From Bacillus sp. 2B10 (GTDB lineage: Bacteria; Pseudomonadota; Alphaproteobacteria; Sphingomonadales; Sphingomonadaceae), in contig RPSH01000023.1 of assembly GCA_003946805.1 (NCBI GenBank), positions 1 to 62,913 on the forward strand: a stretch of DNA of 62,913 bases. Reading direction: 5' to 3'. The notes under the pieces were generated by a model that saw nothing but the letters and a program-made list of their open reading frames with translations, was not told the DNA's origin and did no database searches. Of the stretch, positions 16,979 to 26,040 are shown piece by piece. A program made the translations under genes and the position numbers. Within the stretch, counting starts at the first letter, position 1. Every line of letters starts with the position of its first letter.

Positions 16979-17801
16979 CGCGAACCTCCTGTGTTCCGCC
17001 CAGACGGGCATATTCATCGAGCAGGCCGGAGAGCGTGGCGTCGCCGTAGACGACATGGGTGCCTCGCGGGCTGCCCTCCTCGCGCTCGCAATAGGGGCGG
17101 GTCGGATCGCCGGGGATCATCGCCAGCGCGGGCACGCGGGCGATGCCGTGCTGGCGGAAGACGAGCGGATCGACGATCACCTGCACGGCGCGCATCGCAC
17201 AGGACGGACCCGAACAACCGGCGTCGCGGCGCAGGATCTCCGCCGATAGCTTCGCCATCGGCGCGACGCGGGTCATGCCGCCCGGCATGCCGCGGAAGGC
17301 AAGGACGCCGCCGACGCGTTCGAGCTGGCCGGCATAGGTGCGCAGCATGGTGACCGGCATCGAGGAGGAGACGAACAGCACCGGTACCCAGCCGGTCCCG
17401 CCGGGTGCCACGACGCCTGCGACCGCGGCCATGTCGGGCGCATCGAGCCCGAGCGCCTGGCCGAGCCGCTTCGCCATCGCGTCCCGCTGGCTGACCAGCG
17501 CCTCACGGCCCTTCGTCAGGCCGGCGCGGGCACGATCGTCCATTCGCGGCGATGCCTGACGCCGCCGCATGGCGTCGATTGCGCGGCGCTGGCTGGCGGC
17601 ATCAGGTGCGGAGGGCAGCGTCGGCGTCCTGCCAGCCTCGGCCGTGCGCCGCGCCGTCGCCGCCCGCAGGCGTTCCATCGCCGCGGCGCCTTCATCCGAG
17701 ACGCGCGGCCGCGCGTCCTGTGGCGGGGCAGGCGGAACCTGCGCGGCGGCGCTGCCGGCGAGCAGCAGCACGCTACTTGCCCATCGTGCGGGAGTACGCA
17801 T
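16950..17801 (-). CDS. trbC: TrbC, F-type pilin assembly protein
   Basis: This 283-residue protein has a signal peptide (ending SAAAQ), a hydrophilic linker and the conserved TrbC domain (VPVLFVSSSMPVTMLRTYAGQL and FRQHGIARVPALAMI). TrbC is a periplasmic factor of F-pilus assembly. Its start overlaps the end of the preceding TraN-like gene by 29 bases. Confidence 0.86.
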   Translation of the reverse strand: MRTPARWASSVLLLAGSAAAQVPPAPPQDARPRVSDEGAAAMERLRAATARRTAEAGRTPTLPSAPDAASQRRAIDAMRRRQASPRMDDRARAGLTKGREALVSQRDAMAKRLGQALGLDAPDMAAVAGVVAPGGTGWVPVLFVSSSMPVTMLRTYAGQLERVGGVLAFRGMPGGMTRVAPMAKLSAEILRRDAGCSGPSCAMRAVQVIVDPLVFRQHGIARVPALAMIPGDPTRPYCEREEGSPRGTHVVYGDATLSGLLDEYARLGGTQEVRDARRRLESR

Positions 17802-18876
17802 TGATCCGCTCCTTCATGTTGGACTGGATCGAGCCTTGCGAGCGGGCTTCGATCTCGGTGTAATATTCGGAGAGGTCCATCCGGCTGAAGTCGAGTGCCT
17901 GGAACTCCTCCGCGGTGAAGCCGCGGCAGAAGGGCTTCTTCGGCGTCCCCCAGCCGAGGCCGGCGAAGGACTTGAGTTGCGGTCGCCCCTGTTCCTGGAT
18001 GATGCGGCCGAGCCTGGTGTTGAAGCAGCACTGGCCGCGTGCCTTCTGGACACAGAAACCCAAGATCTTCGAGGTGCAGTACTCGCCGACCTCGTGGCAC
18101 ATGCCCGACCCCTTGAGCATGCCCACCTCCATGTCTTGGCTGTCGCAGCCCTGGAGCAGCACCTCGACCATCAGGTTGATCGCGACGCTGATCGCGAGGC
18201 TGGTCGGGTCGATGCCTATGATGAGCGCGCGGGCGCCGGTCGAGGCGGCCTGTGCCGCCGTCGCCCCGGCCTGAAACGCGGTGTAGGCGGCCTTCATGCC
18301 GGTGAAGACGCCCTTCGCGACCGCCACCGTCGCGCCGGCCGAGGACAGCGCCGAGCCGCTCCCGTCCTTCACGATCCTGCCCTTGTCCTTGCAGCAGTTG
18401 GTGAAGGTCGTGGAGAGCCCGGCGGTGCGGCAGCGCACCGCGCGGCCGGAGAAGATCTCGATGGTGCCGGTGCAGTTGCCCGCGGCATCGACCGGTCCGT
18501 TCGCCGGCGTGCCTGGATCGTCGACCACCGGCTCGGTCTCGACGCCGCCGCCGGGTGTGCCCGGGAGCGTGCAGGCATGCGGCGAGCAGGTCGGCGTCGC
18601 GCCGACCGTCGGCGCGGCGCAGGCGAACTGGACACCGAGCGGGCAGGCATAGGTGCCGGCCGCGTCCGCGACGCAGGCGACACGGTCGATTGGACACTGC
18701 GCACCACCGCCTGCCATCGCATCGCAGATGGAGGTCTCGCCTTCGCCCGATGCATCGCCATCGCCGTTGCGGTCGGCGGCGCAGATCTGCGCGTGGACGG
18801 GTGAGCAGGCGAGCACGGCGGTGAAGCCGGTCAGCGATGCCAGCGCCAGCCGATGCGGGAGCAGCCAGCGGTTCAT
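17773..18876 (-). CDS. traN: TraN-like Cys-rich conjugation protein (second copy)
   Basis: This 367-residue exported protein has a signal peptide ending VHAQ and at least 20 Cys residues. Its TraN-type C-terminal text includes CCKDKG, CHEVGEYCTSKILGFCVQKARGQCCFN and WGTPKKPFCRGFTAEEFQALDFSRMDLSE. TraN is an outer-membrane adhesin that stabilises mating pairs. The start at 18876 overlaps the upstream TraN-like gene by ATGA. The two neighbouring products together may correspond to one long TraN. Confidence 0.78.
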   Translation of the reverse strand: MNRWLLPHRLALASLTGFTAVLACSPVHAQICAADRNGDGDASGEGETSICDAMAGGGAQCPIDRVACVADAAGTYACPLGVQFACAAPTVGATPTCSPHACTLPGTPGGGVETEPVVDDPGTPANGPVDAAGNCTGTIEIFSGRAVRCRTAGLSTTFTNCCKDKGRIVKDGSGSALSSAGATVAVAKGVFTGMKAAYTAFQAGATAAQAASTGARALIIGIDPTSLAISVAINLMVEVLLQGCDSQDMEVGMLKGSGMCHEVGEYCTSKILGFCVQKARGQCCFNTRLGRIIQEQGRPQLKSFAGLGWGTPKKPFCRGFTAEEFQALDFSRMDLSEYYTEIEARSQGSIQSNMKERINAYSRTMGK

Positions 18877-20876
18877 CGCGGCGCACTCGTGCAGACGAGG
18901 TCGGCGCCGCCGAGGCGCACGGTCTGCATCATCACCGCGGCTTCGGGGAAGTCGTCGAGGCAGCCGCACGGCGAGACGATCGTCTCGCCCGGACCGGCGG
19001 GACAGACATTCTCCGTCGTGCAGGCATGATAGAAGGTCTGCCAGCCGGTCGGATCAGTCTGGCGACTGCCGATGACGCCGTCCGGCACGGCGGCGGTGTT
19101 CACGACGGGCGCGCGGGTCTTGCACAGCGTTTCACACGCCGGCACCGATGCGCGTGGCGGTAGGCCGAAGACGCGGGTCGAGGCGGTGGTGCTGCCGTTG
19201 CTGGCGCGCGTGCGATCGGCGAGCATCGTCTCGGTCGAGCGGTCGATGATATAGGCGGCGCGGCTCATATCCGGCTCGGGCGTCACGCCGCTATCGCTGA
19301 TGCAGCTGTAGCGGCGATCCTTCAGGAAGAAGTCGCGCGTCAGGCCGAGCGAACAGGCCCCTGATCCAAAGCTGCGCGTCTGCGGCAGCGCCCGCAGGCC
19401 GGTCACGACGCTGCCGCGAACCGTCGCGATGTCATCGACGCGCTCGTCGGTGAGGCGGCAGGCCTTATCAGCGGCATAGCCTGCGCACAGATCGACCACC
19501 CGTTCGGTCGACCGGCAGGTCAGATCGAGCGTCGCGGCGATCTCGGCGAACGCCTCGCCTTCGCCGCCGACCGCGATGCGCAGCCAGATCTCGTGATCGC
19601 CCCGCGTCATATACGGTGTCAGGTCGACATCGGGCGCGCTGCGCCATGTCCTGCCGCGCTCGCATTTGCCCGGCGGATTGCCGCTGCCGGTCCAGTTCGC
19701 GGGATCGGACAGCACCAGCCGACCGTCGATGCGCAACTGCATCCAGTCGTCCATGAAATAGCGCGAGAGCCTGACCGAACGCAGGCGATCGACATCGCCG
19801 ACGCGCAGGGTCATGCGGAAGTCGAATAGGCGACAGCTACCGCCCCTGAGGCTGTCGTCTGTCGGCGATCCGAGCTGGAACAGGCGCGTGTCAGGTGTGG
19901 GCGCGAGCGTCGCGTACGCGCCAGCAATCCTCGCGATGATGTCGTCGGCGCTCACCTCGGCGACGCGCACCTCGCGCTCGACCGTGCAAGCGCGGGTCTG
20001 CTCGACCTTGCCACGCCCCGTCGCCGAGCCGGCAAGCGACTGGAAGACCGAATTCGTCCGCGATAGCACGAATGCATCGGGCTGAATCGTCGCCGGGTTG
20101 GCGCGATAGGTAGTGGCGGCGAGGCCGGGCGATGCGGCGCAGGCTGTGGTGACCGCGCCGGTGTAGCGGATGACTGGCCCGTCAATGCTGGCCTCGGCGA
20201 CGCCGATGCGCGGATCGACGCTGGTCAGCGCGCCGACCACGCCGCCCCCAAGGTCCTTCAGCACCGACGGAAGATTGCCCATGACGAGGTTGGCGCCACA
20301 GCTGGCGTTGATGCAGTAGCAGCCTGCCAGCCGTGTTAGATCGACCTCGGTCAGCTTCACCGCGCCGCCAGCGGCGATATCCCAGCGATAGCTGCGGCAG
20401 GCGTTCCACGTGCCGGGCTGGCAGGCGACGACGCCGTTGGCGCAGATGCCCGACACCGGCATCGGTGCGGTGAAGCTGGTATCGAAGCGACCATCGAGGT
20501 CGACGTCGCGCGACACGGTGAGCCGACCGATGTCCCCGGTCGCACCTGGCTGGACCATTATCTCGAGCATCGTCGCCGAGCGCTTGCAGGCGATCTCGGG
20601 GGTGAAGCGGGTGCGCTCGTCGACGGTCGCGACCGGCTGACCGGCGAGGCCGGGCGTCACATAGTTGCGGCGGAGCGCCTCGCTGTCGCCCGAGCGCTGG
20701 CGCGATGCCTTCGCCGCCGTGCGCGCGCGATCCTCGATGCCTTGCGCGCTCGCATTCATACCCGAAAGCACGAAGACGGCACAGCTGGCCAGCACGACCG
20801 ACGGACGGCGGAGCGGGGAGGGGGTGCCCGCCGCCGCCGGCCGTGCTGGTGGAGCGACGCCGATGAGGGGGATCAT
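18873..20876 (-). CDS. large Cys-rich TraN-like conjugation protein (first copy)
   Basis: The 667-residue product has a hydrophobic segment (VVLASCAVFVLSGMNASAQ) serving as a signal peptide after a long basic N-terminus. An extended Cys-rich exported region follows, with many Gly/Asp/Thr-rich beta stretches. Text such as YFMDDWMQLRIDGRLV and DHEIWLRIAVGGEGEAFAEI matches the style of TraN N-terminal domains. The start is uncertain: ATG at 20876 leaves a 115-base gap after traU, while a GTG at 21014 with AAGG upstream would overlap traU. It probably acts with the following TraN-like protein at the cell surface. Confidence 0.7.
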   Translation of the reverse strand: MIPLIGVAPPARPAAAGTPSPLRRPSVVLASCAVFVLSGMNASAQGIEDRARTAAKASRQRSGDSEALRRNYVTPGLAGQPVATVDERTRFTPEIACKRSATMLEIMVQPGATGDIGRLTVSRDVDLDGRFDTSFTAPMPVSGICANGVVACQPGTWNACRSYRWDIAAGGAVKLTEVDLTRLAGCYCINASCGANLVMGNLPSVLKDLGGGVVGALTSVDPRIGVAEASIDGPVIRYTGAVTTACAASPGLAATTYRANPATIQPDAFVLSRTNSVFQSLAGSATGRGKVEQTRACTVEREVRVAEVSADDIIARIAGAYATLAPTPDTRLFQLGSPTDDSLRGGSCRLFDFRMTLRVGDVDRLRSVRLSRYFMDDWMQLRIDGRLVLSDPANWTGSGNPPGKCERGRTWRSAPDVDLTPYMTRGDHEIWLRIAVGGEGEAFAEIAATLDLTCRSTERVVDLCAGYAADKACRLTDERVDDIATVRGSVVTGLRALPQTRSFGSGACSLGLTRDFFLKDRRYSCISDSGVTPEPDMSRAAYIIDRSTETMLADRTRASNGSTTASTRVFGLPPRASVPACETLCKTRAPVVNTAAVPDGVIGSRQTDPTGWQTFYHACTTENVCPAGPGETIVSPCGCLDDFPEAAVMMQTVRLGGADLVCTSAPR

Positions 20877-20991
20877 CGACGCCGCCCCGGCTCCATGCGT
20901 GCCCGGACAGCCACCATGGCTGGGGCGGGCAGGCCCGGGCAATTCCGGGACACGCACGAAGGGGGGCAAGGGGGTGAGGGGTGATTGCCGC

Positions 20992-22005
20992 TCAGGGCGT
21001 GAATATGCCGGCACAGCAGATCACCTTTTCGAAGAGCATGAACTGGGCGTTGTCCTTGCCCGGCGCGTGCTTGGCGCTGGTCCACAAGGATCCGGGTCGG
21101 CCGATGTTGACGCACTGGCCGCCCTTGACGGGTTCCATCAGCTGGAGCTTAAGCCGTGACTTGGTCCAGATCGGCTGCGGCCGGAACGAGCAGCCGTCCT
21201 CCGACGAGATGGTCAGCGCGCCGAGCCGCCCCATCAGGAAGGTGCCGCGCGCGGCGAGCCCGGCCCAGGCTTCGACCGAGTCCCCGAAATGAATGTCGCC
21301 GGCGATCGGGTAGGTCGCGCCCCACGATCCCATGCACCAGAACAAGGGGTCGATGACCTTGCCTGCCGCAGCCGCCGCGCTGTCGGCCATGCAGGCGAGC
21401 CCCGCGGCCGGGTTACCGAACAGCACCGCCTCGGGCTGGACGATCGCGCCCAATGTCGCCGACTGCCAGGTCGGCAGCAGCTCGGTCATCATCGCGACGT
21501 CGAAGCCGTCATCTTGCGAACACGGCAGGTCGGTGAACAGGTCGAGCATCTTCCAGACCGGCGCGACGTAATAGTGCATCTGCGCGAACAGCTTGCGGGT
21601 GTTGGTCCCGTCCGAGATGCTGGTCTGGCTGCCCTGGAGGCGCCCGTGGGTGTTCATGATGTCGGCACCCAGCGCCATCATGCAGCCCGGCTCGGTCACC
21701 ACGTCGACCATGCGGTTGGGCGACCAGAAGCTGACCTTCACCCCGAAGGTGAAGGTCGCGCCCTTGCGGCAGGCGCATAGCGGCCTGGCGGCGGTCTGCG
21801 CGTCGAGCGCCTTGCCCAGCGGATCGGAGGGACCGACCTTCACCCCGCCGATGGTGATCGGGAAGATGCAGGTCCAGCGCACCCTGGTGATGGGGTTGAA
21901 GGCGCCGCTCTCGCACTTCGACGCGTGCGCGGGCGTGGCTGGCGCGAGGAGCGACAGCGCGATGCCTGCGGCCCCGGCGCGAAGGGCGACGATGAGCCGG
22001 GTCAT
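20992..22005 (-). CDS. traU: TraU, F-type conjugation protein
   Basis: The 337-residue protein has a signal peptide ending AHA and TraU features: KCESGAFNPITRVRWTCIFPITIGG at the mature start, CACRKG and FWSPNRMVDVVTEPGCMMALG, then WCMGSWGATYPI. TraU is a Cys-rich periplasmic protein required for DNA transfer more than for pilus assembly. An ATGA overlap joins it to traW. Confidence 0.93.
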   Translation of the reverse strand: MTRLIVALRAGAAGIALSLLAPATPAHASKCESGAFNPITRVRWTCIFPITIGGVKVGPSDPLGKALDAQTAARPLCACRKGATFTFGVKVSFWSPNRMVDVVTEPGCMMALGADIMNTHGRLQGSQTSISDGTNTRKLFAQMHYYVAPVWKMLDLFTDLPCSQDDGFDVAMMTELLPTWQSATLGAIVQPEAVLFGNPAAGLACMADSAAAAAGKVIDPLFWCMGSWGATYPIAGDIHFGDSVEAWAGLAARGTFLMGRLGALTISSEDGCSFRPQPIWTKSRLKLQLMEPVKGGQCVNIGRPGSLWTSAKHAPGKDNAQFMLFEKVICCAGIFTP

Positions 22006-22625
22006 CGCGCCGCCCCCATGCGATCGATCCGCACCTCGGTCAGTTCGAGCTTCTGCCCGGCCTGCCGAACGATGACCGGCGCGACCGTCAGCCCGAGCCG
22101 CTCCTTCACCCGTGCCTCGAGCAGGAAGATCGGCCGCTGCGCCTTCTCCGACAGCGCGATCGGATCGGCGCCCTTGCCCGCGGCGAGCAGGATGAAGTCG
22201 GTCGGCTTGGCCTGGGCCAGTGCCCAGCCGAGATCGCGCGGGGTGACGACGACGAGCCGCTGCGGCAGCGTCACATAGCCGAGCGGATTGAAGGTGAAGC
22301 CCTTGGGGTAGACGATGCGGCCATCGGCACCGCGGATGTCGAAGCTGAGCGTATGGAACGGCACGACGCTGCGCACCCGCGACTGCGGGGCGGGCGCGAG
22401 GCTGGCGGCTCGCATCGCCGACCAGCGCTCGCGCGGGCCGAAGCGGGATGCGATGTTCGCCGGCTGGCGACCGACGCGAGCTTCGATCTCGGTCAGTGCG
22501 TCCTGCTCCGCGATCGGCCAGGTGCGTCCGATCGTCGTCGTCTCGGCATGGACCGCCGCGGCGATCGTGGTCGCCAGCGCGCCCACGCCGATGATCCGCA
22601 AGATGGCGAGGGGCTCAACGGCCAT
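22002..22625 (-). CDS. traW: TraW, F-type pilus assembly protein
   Basis: This 207-residue protein has a short signal peptide (ending VHAE), then the TraW pattern IGRTWPIAEQDALTEIEAR, KGFTFNPLGYV and FILLAAGKG...LLEARVKERLGL. TraW interacts with TrbC and TraF-TraH in pilus assembly. It overlaps the preceding small membrane gene by 11 bases and traU by ATGA. Confidence 0.92.
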   Translation of the reverse strand: MAVEPLAILRIIGVGALATTIAAAVHAETTTIGRTWPIAEQDALTEIEARVGRQPANIASRFGPRERWSAMRAASLAPAPQSRVRSVVPFHTLSFDIRGADGRIVYPKGFTFNPLGYVTLPQRLVVVTPRDLGWALAQAKPTDFILLAAGKGADPIALSEKAQRPIFLLEARVKERLGLTVAPVIVRQAGQKLELTEVRIDRMGAAR

Positions 22626-22848
22626 GGCGCGACCTCCACGGACGATCGTGATCGCTGCCGTCGCCGACGATCGCGACGAGGGTGGACAGAAGCGCCAGCA
22701 GCGTCAGCGCGAGAACGAGCGGCCACGCCGTGGCGGCGAGCAGGTTGCCGCGCAGGAGCAGCAGCGACTGGGTGAGCAACAGCCCCTGCGCGCCGACCAG
22801 CAGCCGCACCGCGCCCTGGCCGGGATGAGCGGAGAGGATACCGTTCAT
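22615..22848 (-). CDS. small membrane protein between traC and traW
   Basis: The 77-residue product has two hydrophobic helices (LLVGAQGLLLTQSLLLLRG and AWPLVLALTLLALLSTLVAIV). Its start at 22848 overlaps the stop of the upstream gene by ATGA. It lies where TrbI-like or other small accessory genes often sit, but no family is recognisable. Confidence 0.6.
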   Translation of the reverse strand: MNGILSAHPGQGAVRLLVGAQGLLLTQSLLLLRGNLLAATAWPLVLALTLLALLSTLVAIVGDGSDHDRPWRSRHGR

Positions 22849-23195
22849 CGCCGCCACCATGCCCGGAGGCTGGCATGTACCTGACTGACACAAGGCGGAG
22901 CCGGGCAGGTGACGAGTGCCGAACTGGCGGCGGCGAGACCAGCGAAGAGCCCGATGACGAGCGCGCCCGCACCAATATGACCGAAGCCGATCGCAGCCGA
23001 CGTCGCCGAGAGGGCGGAAAATACCGCCGCCGCGGCGACGGTGGCGAGGAGGCGCTCGTGCGCTGCCCGCCGCTCGGCATCGAACAGCACGGCGATCTCG
23101 CGCCCGAGTGCGGCGATCCCGTAGATGTCGGCTTCCATCGCGACGAGGTCGTCGGAGAGTTGCGCGAGCGGGTCGCGGTGACGATGACCGTTCAT
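22845..23195 (-). CDS. two-helix membrane protein of tra operon, unknown
   Basis: The 116-residue protein starts with a hydrophilic helical part (DPLAQLSDDLVAMEADIYGIAALG) and has two hydrophobic helices (LLATVAAAAVFSALSATSAAIG and AGALVIGLFAGLAAASSALV). ATGA overlaps join both neighbours. Topology resembles small holin-like or accessory T4SS proteins, but no function is assigned. Confidence 0.6.
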   Translation of the reverse strand: MNGHRHRDPLAQLSDDLVAMEADIYGIAALGREIAVLFDAERRAAHERLLATVAAAAVFSALSATSAAIGFGHIGAGALVIGLFAGLAAASSALVTCPAPPCVSQVHASLRAWWRR

Positions 23196-23515
23196 CGCGC
23201 CCTCCACCGGCGATAGCGGGTGACCAGGAGGCCGCACCCGGCCGACAGCGCGATCAGCAGCAAACCGCTGGCGAGGCAGGCGAGCGACACGCCGATCGCA
23301 GCATGGATCACACGCGCGGTCGGCTGGTCGAGCGCGATGCCGGCCGCGGCGACCAGCACGCCCATCGTCACCGTCTCCATGCAGATCAGCCGGAAGCGCC
23401 AGCGGATCGCCTCGACCTCCGCGCGTATCGCGACCCGCGCCTCGATCATGCGCTCCACTGCCGCATCCTTGCTCCACTCGAAGGCGATCTGGTCGGGGTG
23501 AGGTTTGCGGAACAT
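23192..23515 (-). CDS. two-helix membrane protein after traC, unknown
   Basis: The 107-residue protein has a charged N-terminus with a helical stretch (AAVERMIEARVAIRAEVEAI) and two membrane helices. It begins at 23515 by TGATG overlap with the traC stop and ends by ATGA overlap with the next gene. The three small membrane proteins in a row may form an inner-membrane subcomplex; this is inference from order only. Confidence 0.6.
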   Translation of the reverse strand: MFRKPHPDQIAFEWSKDAAVERMIEARVAIRAEVEAIRWRFRLICMETVTMGVLVAAAGIALDQPTARVIHAAIGVSLACLASGLLLIALSAGCGLLVTRYRRWRAR

Positions 23516-26040
23516 CAGCGTGCCTCCGGCGCGCGGGCGCCAGTGCGGTGGTGCTGTCCAAGGATCTCGGCAGAATCGACGCCGGCGAGTTCGCACACCG
23601 CCTCGAGCGGCGAGCGGCCCAGACGGACCAGCGCGTCGAAGGCGGCGACCTCGTTCGGGGCGGAGGTGTTGATCCAGTAGCTGAACGGATCGACGACGAG
23701 GCGCGCGACACCCAGACCCAGCGGTGAGTCGATGAACACTTCGGAGTAATGCGGCTTGTGGTTGCGGACCGACTTCAGCAGGTCGAGAACGAACCCCGAA
23801 TAGTCGAGGATCTTGTTCTCGACCGCCTTGTCATAGGTCGAGCCCTGGAGAAGGAAGCGCGTCGCGGCATTCTCGAGGATGACCTGGCCGGTGCCGCCGA
23901 AGAGCAGCAGGTCGTTCAGCGACTGGAGGACGACGCCGAAGCTGCCCTGGTATTTGCGCGCGCGGCGATAGCCCTGGCCGAACGCTTCGGCGAGGCGACT
24001 GAGGTCCTGCCCGTCGCTGCGGGTCATGAACTGCGCCGCTTCGTCGCACAGCACGAAGCGCGGGCGGTCGCGCGCCGACAGGTAGAGCTCCTGCGTGACC
24101 GCGTTCACCACCACCATGACGATGACGTTGAACAGGTCGGGCATGCCCTTCAGCCGCTCGAGTTCGAGCACGACGAACTCGTCCGCCGAGATGTCGAAGG
24201 TCGAGGGGCCGTTGAAATAATGGCCATAGGCACCGTCGGAGCCGAAATCGCGCAGGTTGAAGGCGAGTTCGCGCGCGACCGGCACGAGATGGTCGACGCG
24301 GTCGAGATCGGAGCTGGCGAACTCGGGGTAGGCGCCGAGCCAGGCACGGACCGCGTCGATGCCTTCCTCGGCATGACCGCCGTCGATCGTCCACTGCACT
24401 GCCGACTTGAGCAGGTTCCACTCGGAAGTGGAGACGCCCTTCCGGGTCGCGGCGTTGGCCATCTCGGCGACGATGGCGACCGCCATCGCGATCGCCGACT
24501 GGCGATCATCGCCATCGAGCGCAAACCCCATGTCGAACGGGTTGAGGACCAGCCGTTCCTCGCCGATGTCGATATAGCGGCCCGAGCAGAGCGTGCAGAG
24601 CTTGCGGTACGACCCGCCGATGTCGATGATGCGGACGAGCGCGCCTTGCGCGTAATATTGCTGGCAGAGATTGTTGAGCAGGAAGCTCTTGCCGGCACCG
24701 CTTTCCGCCGAGACGATGAAGTTATAGTTGTTGATGCGCGGATCGAACAGGTCGAGCGTGACCAGCTGGCCCTTGCGCCCCGCGTAGAGCAGGGCGGGGC
24801 GTCCGCCACCGCGAAAGTCGGCCTGCACCGGCGCCATCAGCACCGCCGCCTTCGCCGGCACCTTCAGGTCGCGCTCCAGCAGGCGGAGCGTGCGCTTCTC
24901 GGGGTAGAGCCCGAACGGCAGGCTCATCGGCAGCAGGACGGAATTGAGGTAGCTCTCCTCCTGCATCATCCACGGCAGCGGCTCCGACTCCCACAGCCGC
25001 TTGGCGCGCGCCGCCATCTCGCGCGCTTCAGCGCTGGTCCGGCCGAACACCCACATCGTCGGGATGACCGAGACGAAGCGGCTGTTGCCGGCTTCGTCCA
25101 ATACCCAGCCAATCTCCTCGACCTGCTTGCCGACCTCGACCGCGAAGCTGCCCGCCGCCTTCTGCGCCGAGAGTATTTGCGCGCGCTTGTGGATCTCGAA
25201 CTGCGAATGGTCGAACAGCAGGTTGAGCGTCAGCAGGAACGGGCCGCCGATCTGGTCGCTGTCCTCGCTACTGCCGCGCATCCCGCCCAGCAGCCGGTTG
25301 GCGCGCTCGGCGGTGATCCGCCGCGCCGGCGCGCGCGGGGTCAGGCAGCGCGCGACCTGGTTGCCGAGGAACACCTCCGGTCCCTCGAAGCGCAGGTCGG
25401 GACCGGCATCGATGATCTGCTTGCGGATCGGCCGCGCGCCATCGCCCGCGGCGAACACGCCGGGGGCGGGCGCGAACACGCCGTTGAAGATGCGGCGGTA
25501 GAAGGCGACCAGCGCTTGCGGAGCCATGCGGCGGATGCCGAGCCGGGCGAGTTGCTCCTCGATCTGGCGGCGCAGGTCGGCACCGAGCGACTCGCGGGTC
25601 TTGACCGACAGGAACAGGCGGAAGTTGCGGATCGGGATGTTGTTGAGCGCCGCCAGCCCGGCGGTGCCGGCGCGCAGATAGTCGGCGGTTCGCCTGGCCG
25701 ACGCCTGGATCAGCGGGTCGGGACGGGTCTTGAGGTCGAGGAAGGCATCGAGTGCATCGTCGATCAGCGGATCGGCGAGGGCGTGGAGCTGGACCACCGT
25801 ACCGGGCGCGAAGGCGACGTTGAACAGCCCGACCAGCGCCTGGTGGACGTGCGCGAACATGTAGGCCGACGGGGTCAACTCCCAGGCATGGCCCCAGCCG
25901 TCATCGATGCACATGAAGGCTTCGCTCTCCGGCTCCCACGCGACGAGCGGCAGGAAGTCCGAATAGCGGTCGCGCGACACCGAGCGTTGCAGCGCGGAAA
26001 GGGTCAGCCCGCCGCCGGTGCGGGTGCCGGGGGCCCTCAC
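23515..26040 (-). CDS. traC: TraC, F-type T4SS ATPase (VirB4 family)
   Basis: This 841-residue protein has Walker A ESGAGKS near residue 445 and a Walker B box RPRFVLCDEAAQF near 660. The TraC N-terminal domain shows SDFLPLVAWEPESEAFMCIDDGWG and the end resembles TraC (SYWINTSAPNEVAAFDALV). It powers pilin handling and assembly at the inner membrane. A GTG start at 26040 fits because it overlaps the traV stop (GTGA); no ATG in frame is close. Confidence 0.94.
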   Translation of the reverse strand: MRAPGTRTGGGLTLSALQRSVSRDRYSDFLPLVAWEPESEAFMCIDDGWGHAWELTPSAYMFAHVHQALVGLFNVAFAPGTVVQLHALADPLIDDALDAFLDLKTRPDPLIQASARRTADYLRAGTAGLAALNNIPIRNFRLFLSVKTRESLGADLRRQIEEQLARLGIRRMAPQALVAFYRRIFNGVFAPAPGVFAAGDGARPIRKQIIDAGPDLRFEGPEVFLGNQVARCLTPRAPARRITAERANRLLGGMRGSSEDSDQIGGPFLLTLNLLFDHSQFEIHKRAQILSAQKAAGSFAVEVGKQVEEIGWVLDEAGNSRFVSVIPTMWVFGRTSAEAREMAARAKRLWESEPLPWMMQEESYLNSVLLPMSLPFGLYPEKRTLRLLERDLKVPAKAAVLMAPVQADFRGGGRPALLYAGRKGQLVTLDLFDPRINNYNFIVSAESGAGKSFLLNNLCQQYYAQGALVRIIDIGGSYRKLCTLCSGRYIDIGEERLVLNPFDMGFALDGDDRQSAIAMAVAIVAEMANAATRKGVSTSEWNLLKSAVQWTIDGGHAEEGIDAVRAWLGAYPEFASSDLDRVDHLVPVARELAFNLRDFGSDGAYGHYFNGPSTFDISADEFVVLELERLKGMPDLFNVIVMVVVNAVTQELYLSARDRPRFVLCDEAAQFMTRSDGQDLSRLAEAFGQGYRRARKYQGSFGVVLQSLNDLLLFGGTGQVILENAATRFLLQGSTYDKAVENKILDYSGFVLDLLKSVRNHKPHYSEVFIDSPLGLGVARLVVDPFSYWINTSAPNEVAAFDALVRLGRSPLEAVCELAGVDSAEILGQHHRTGARAPEAR

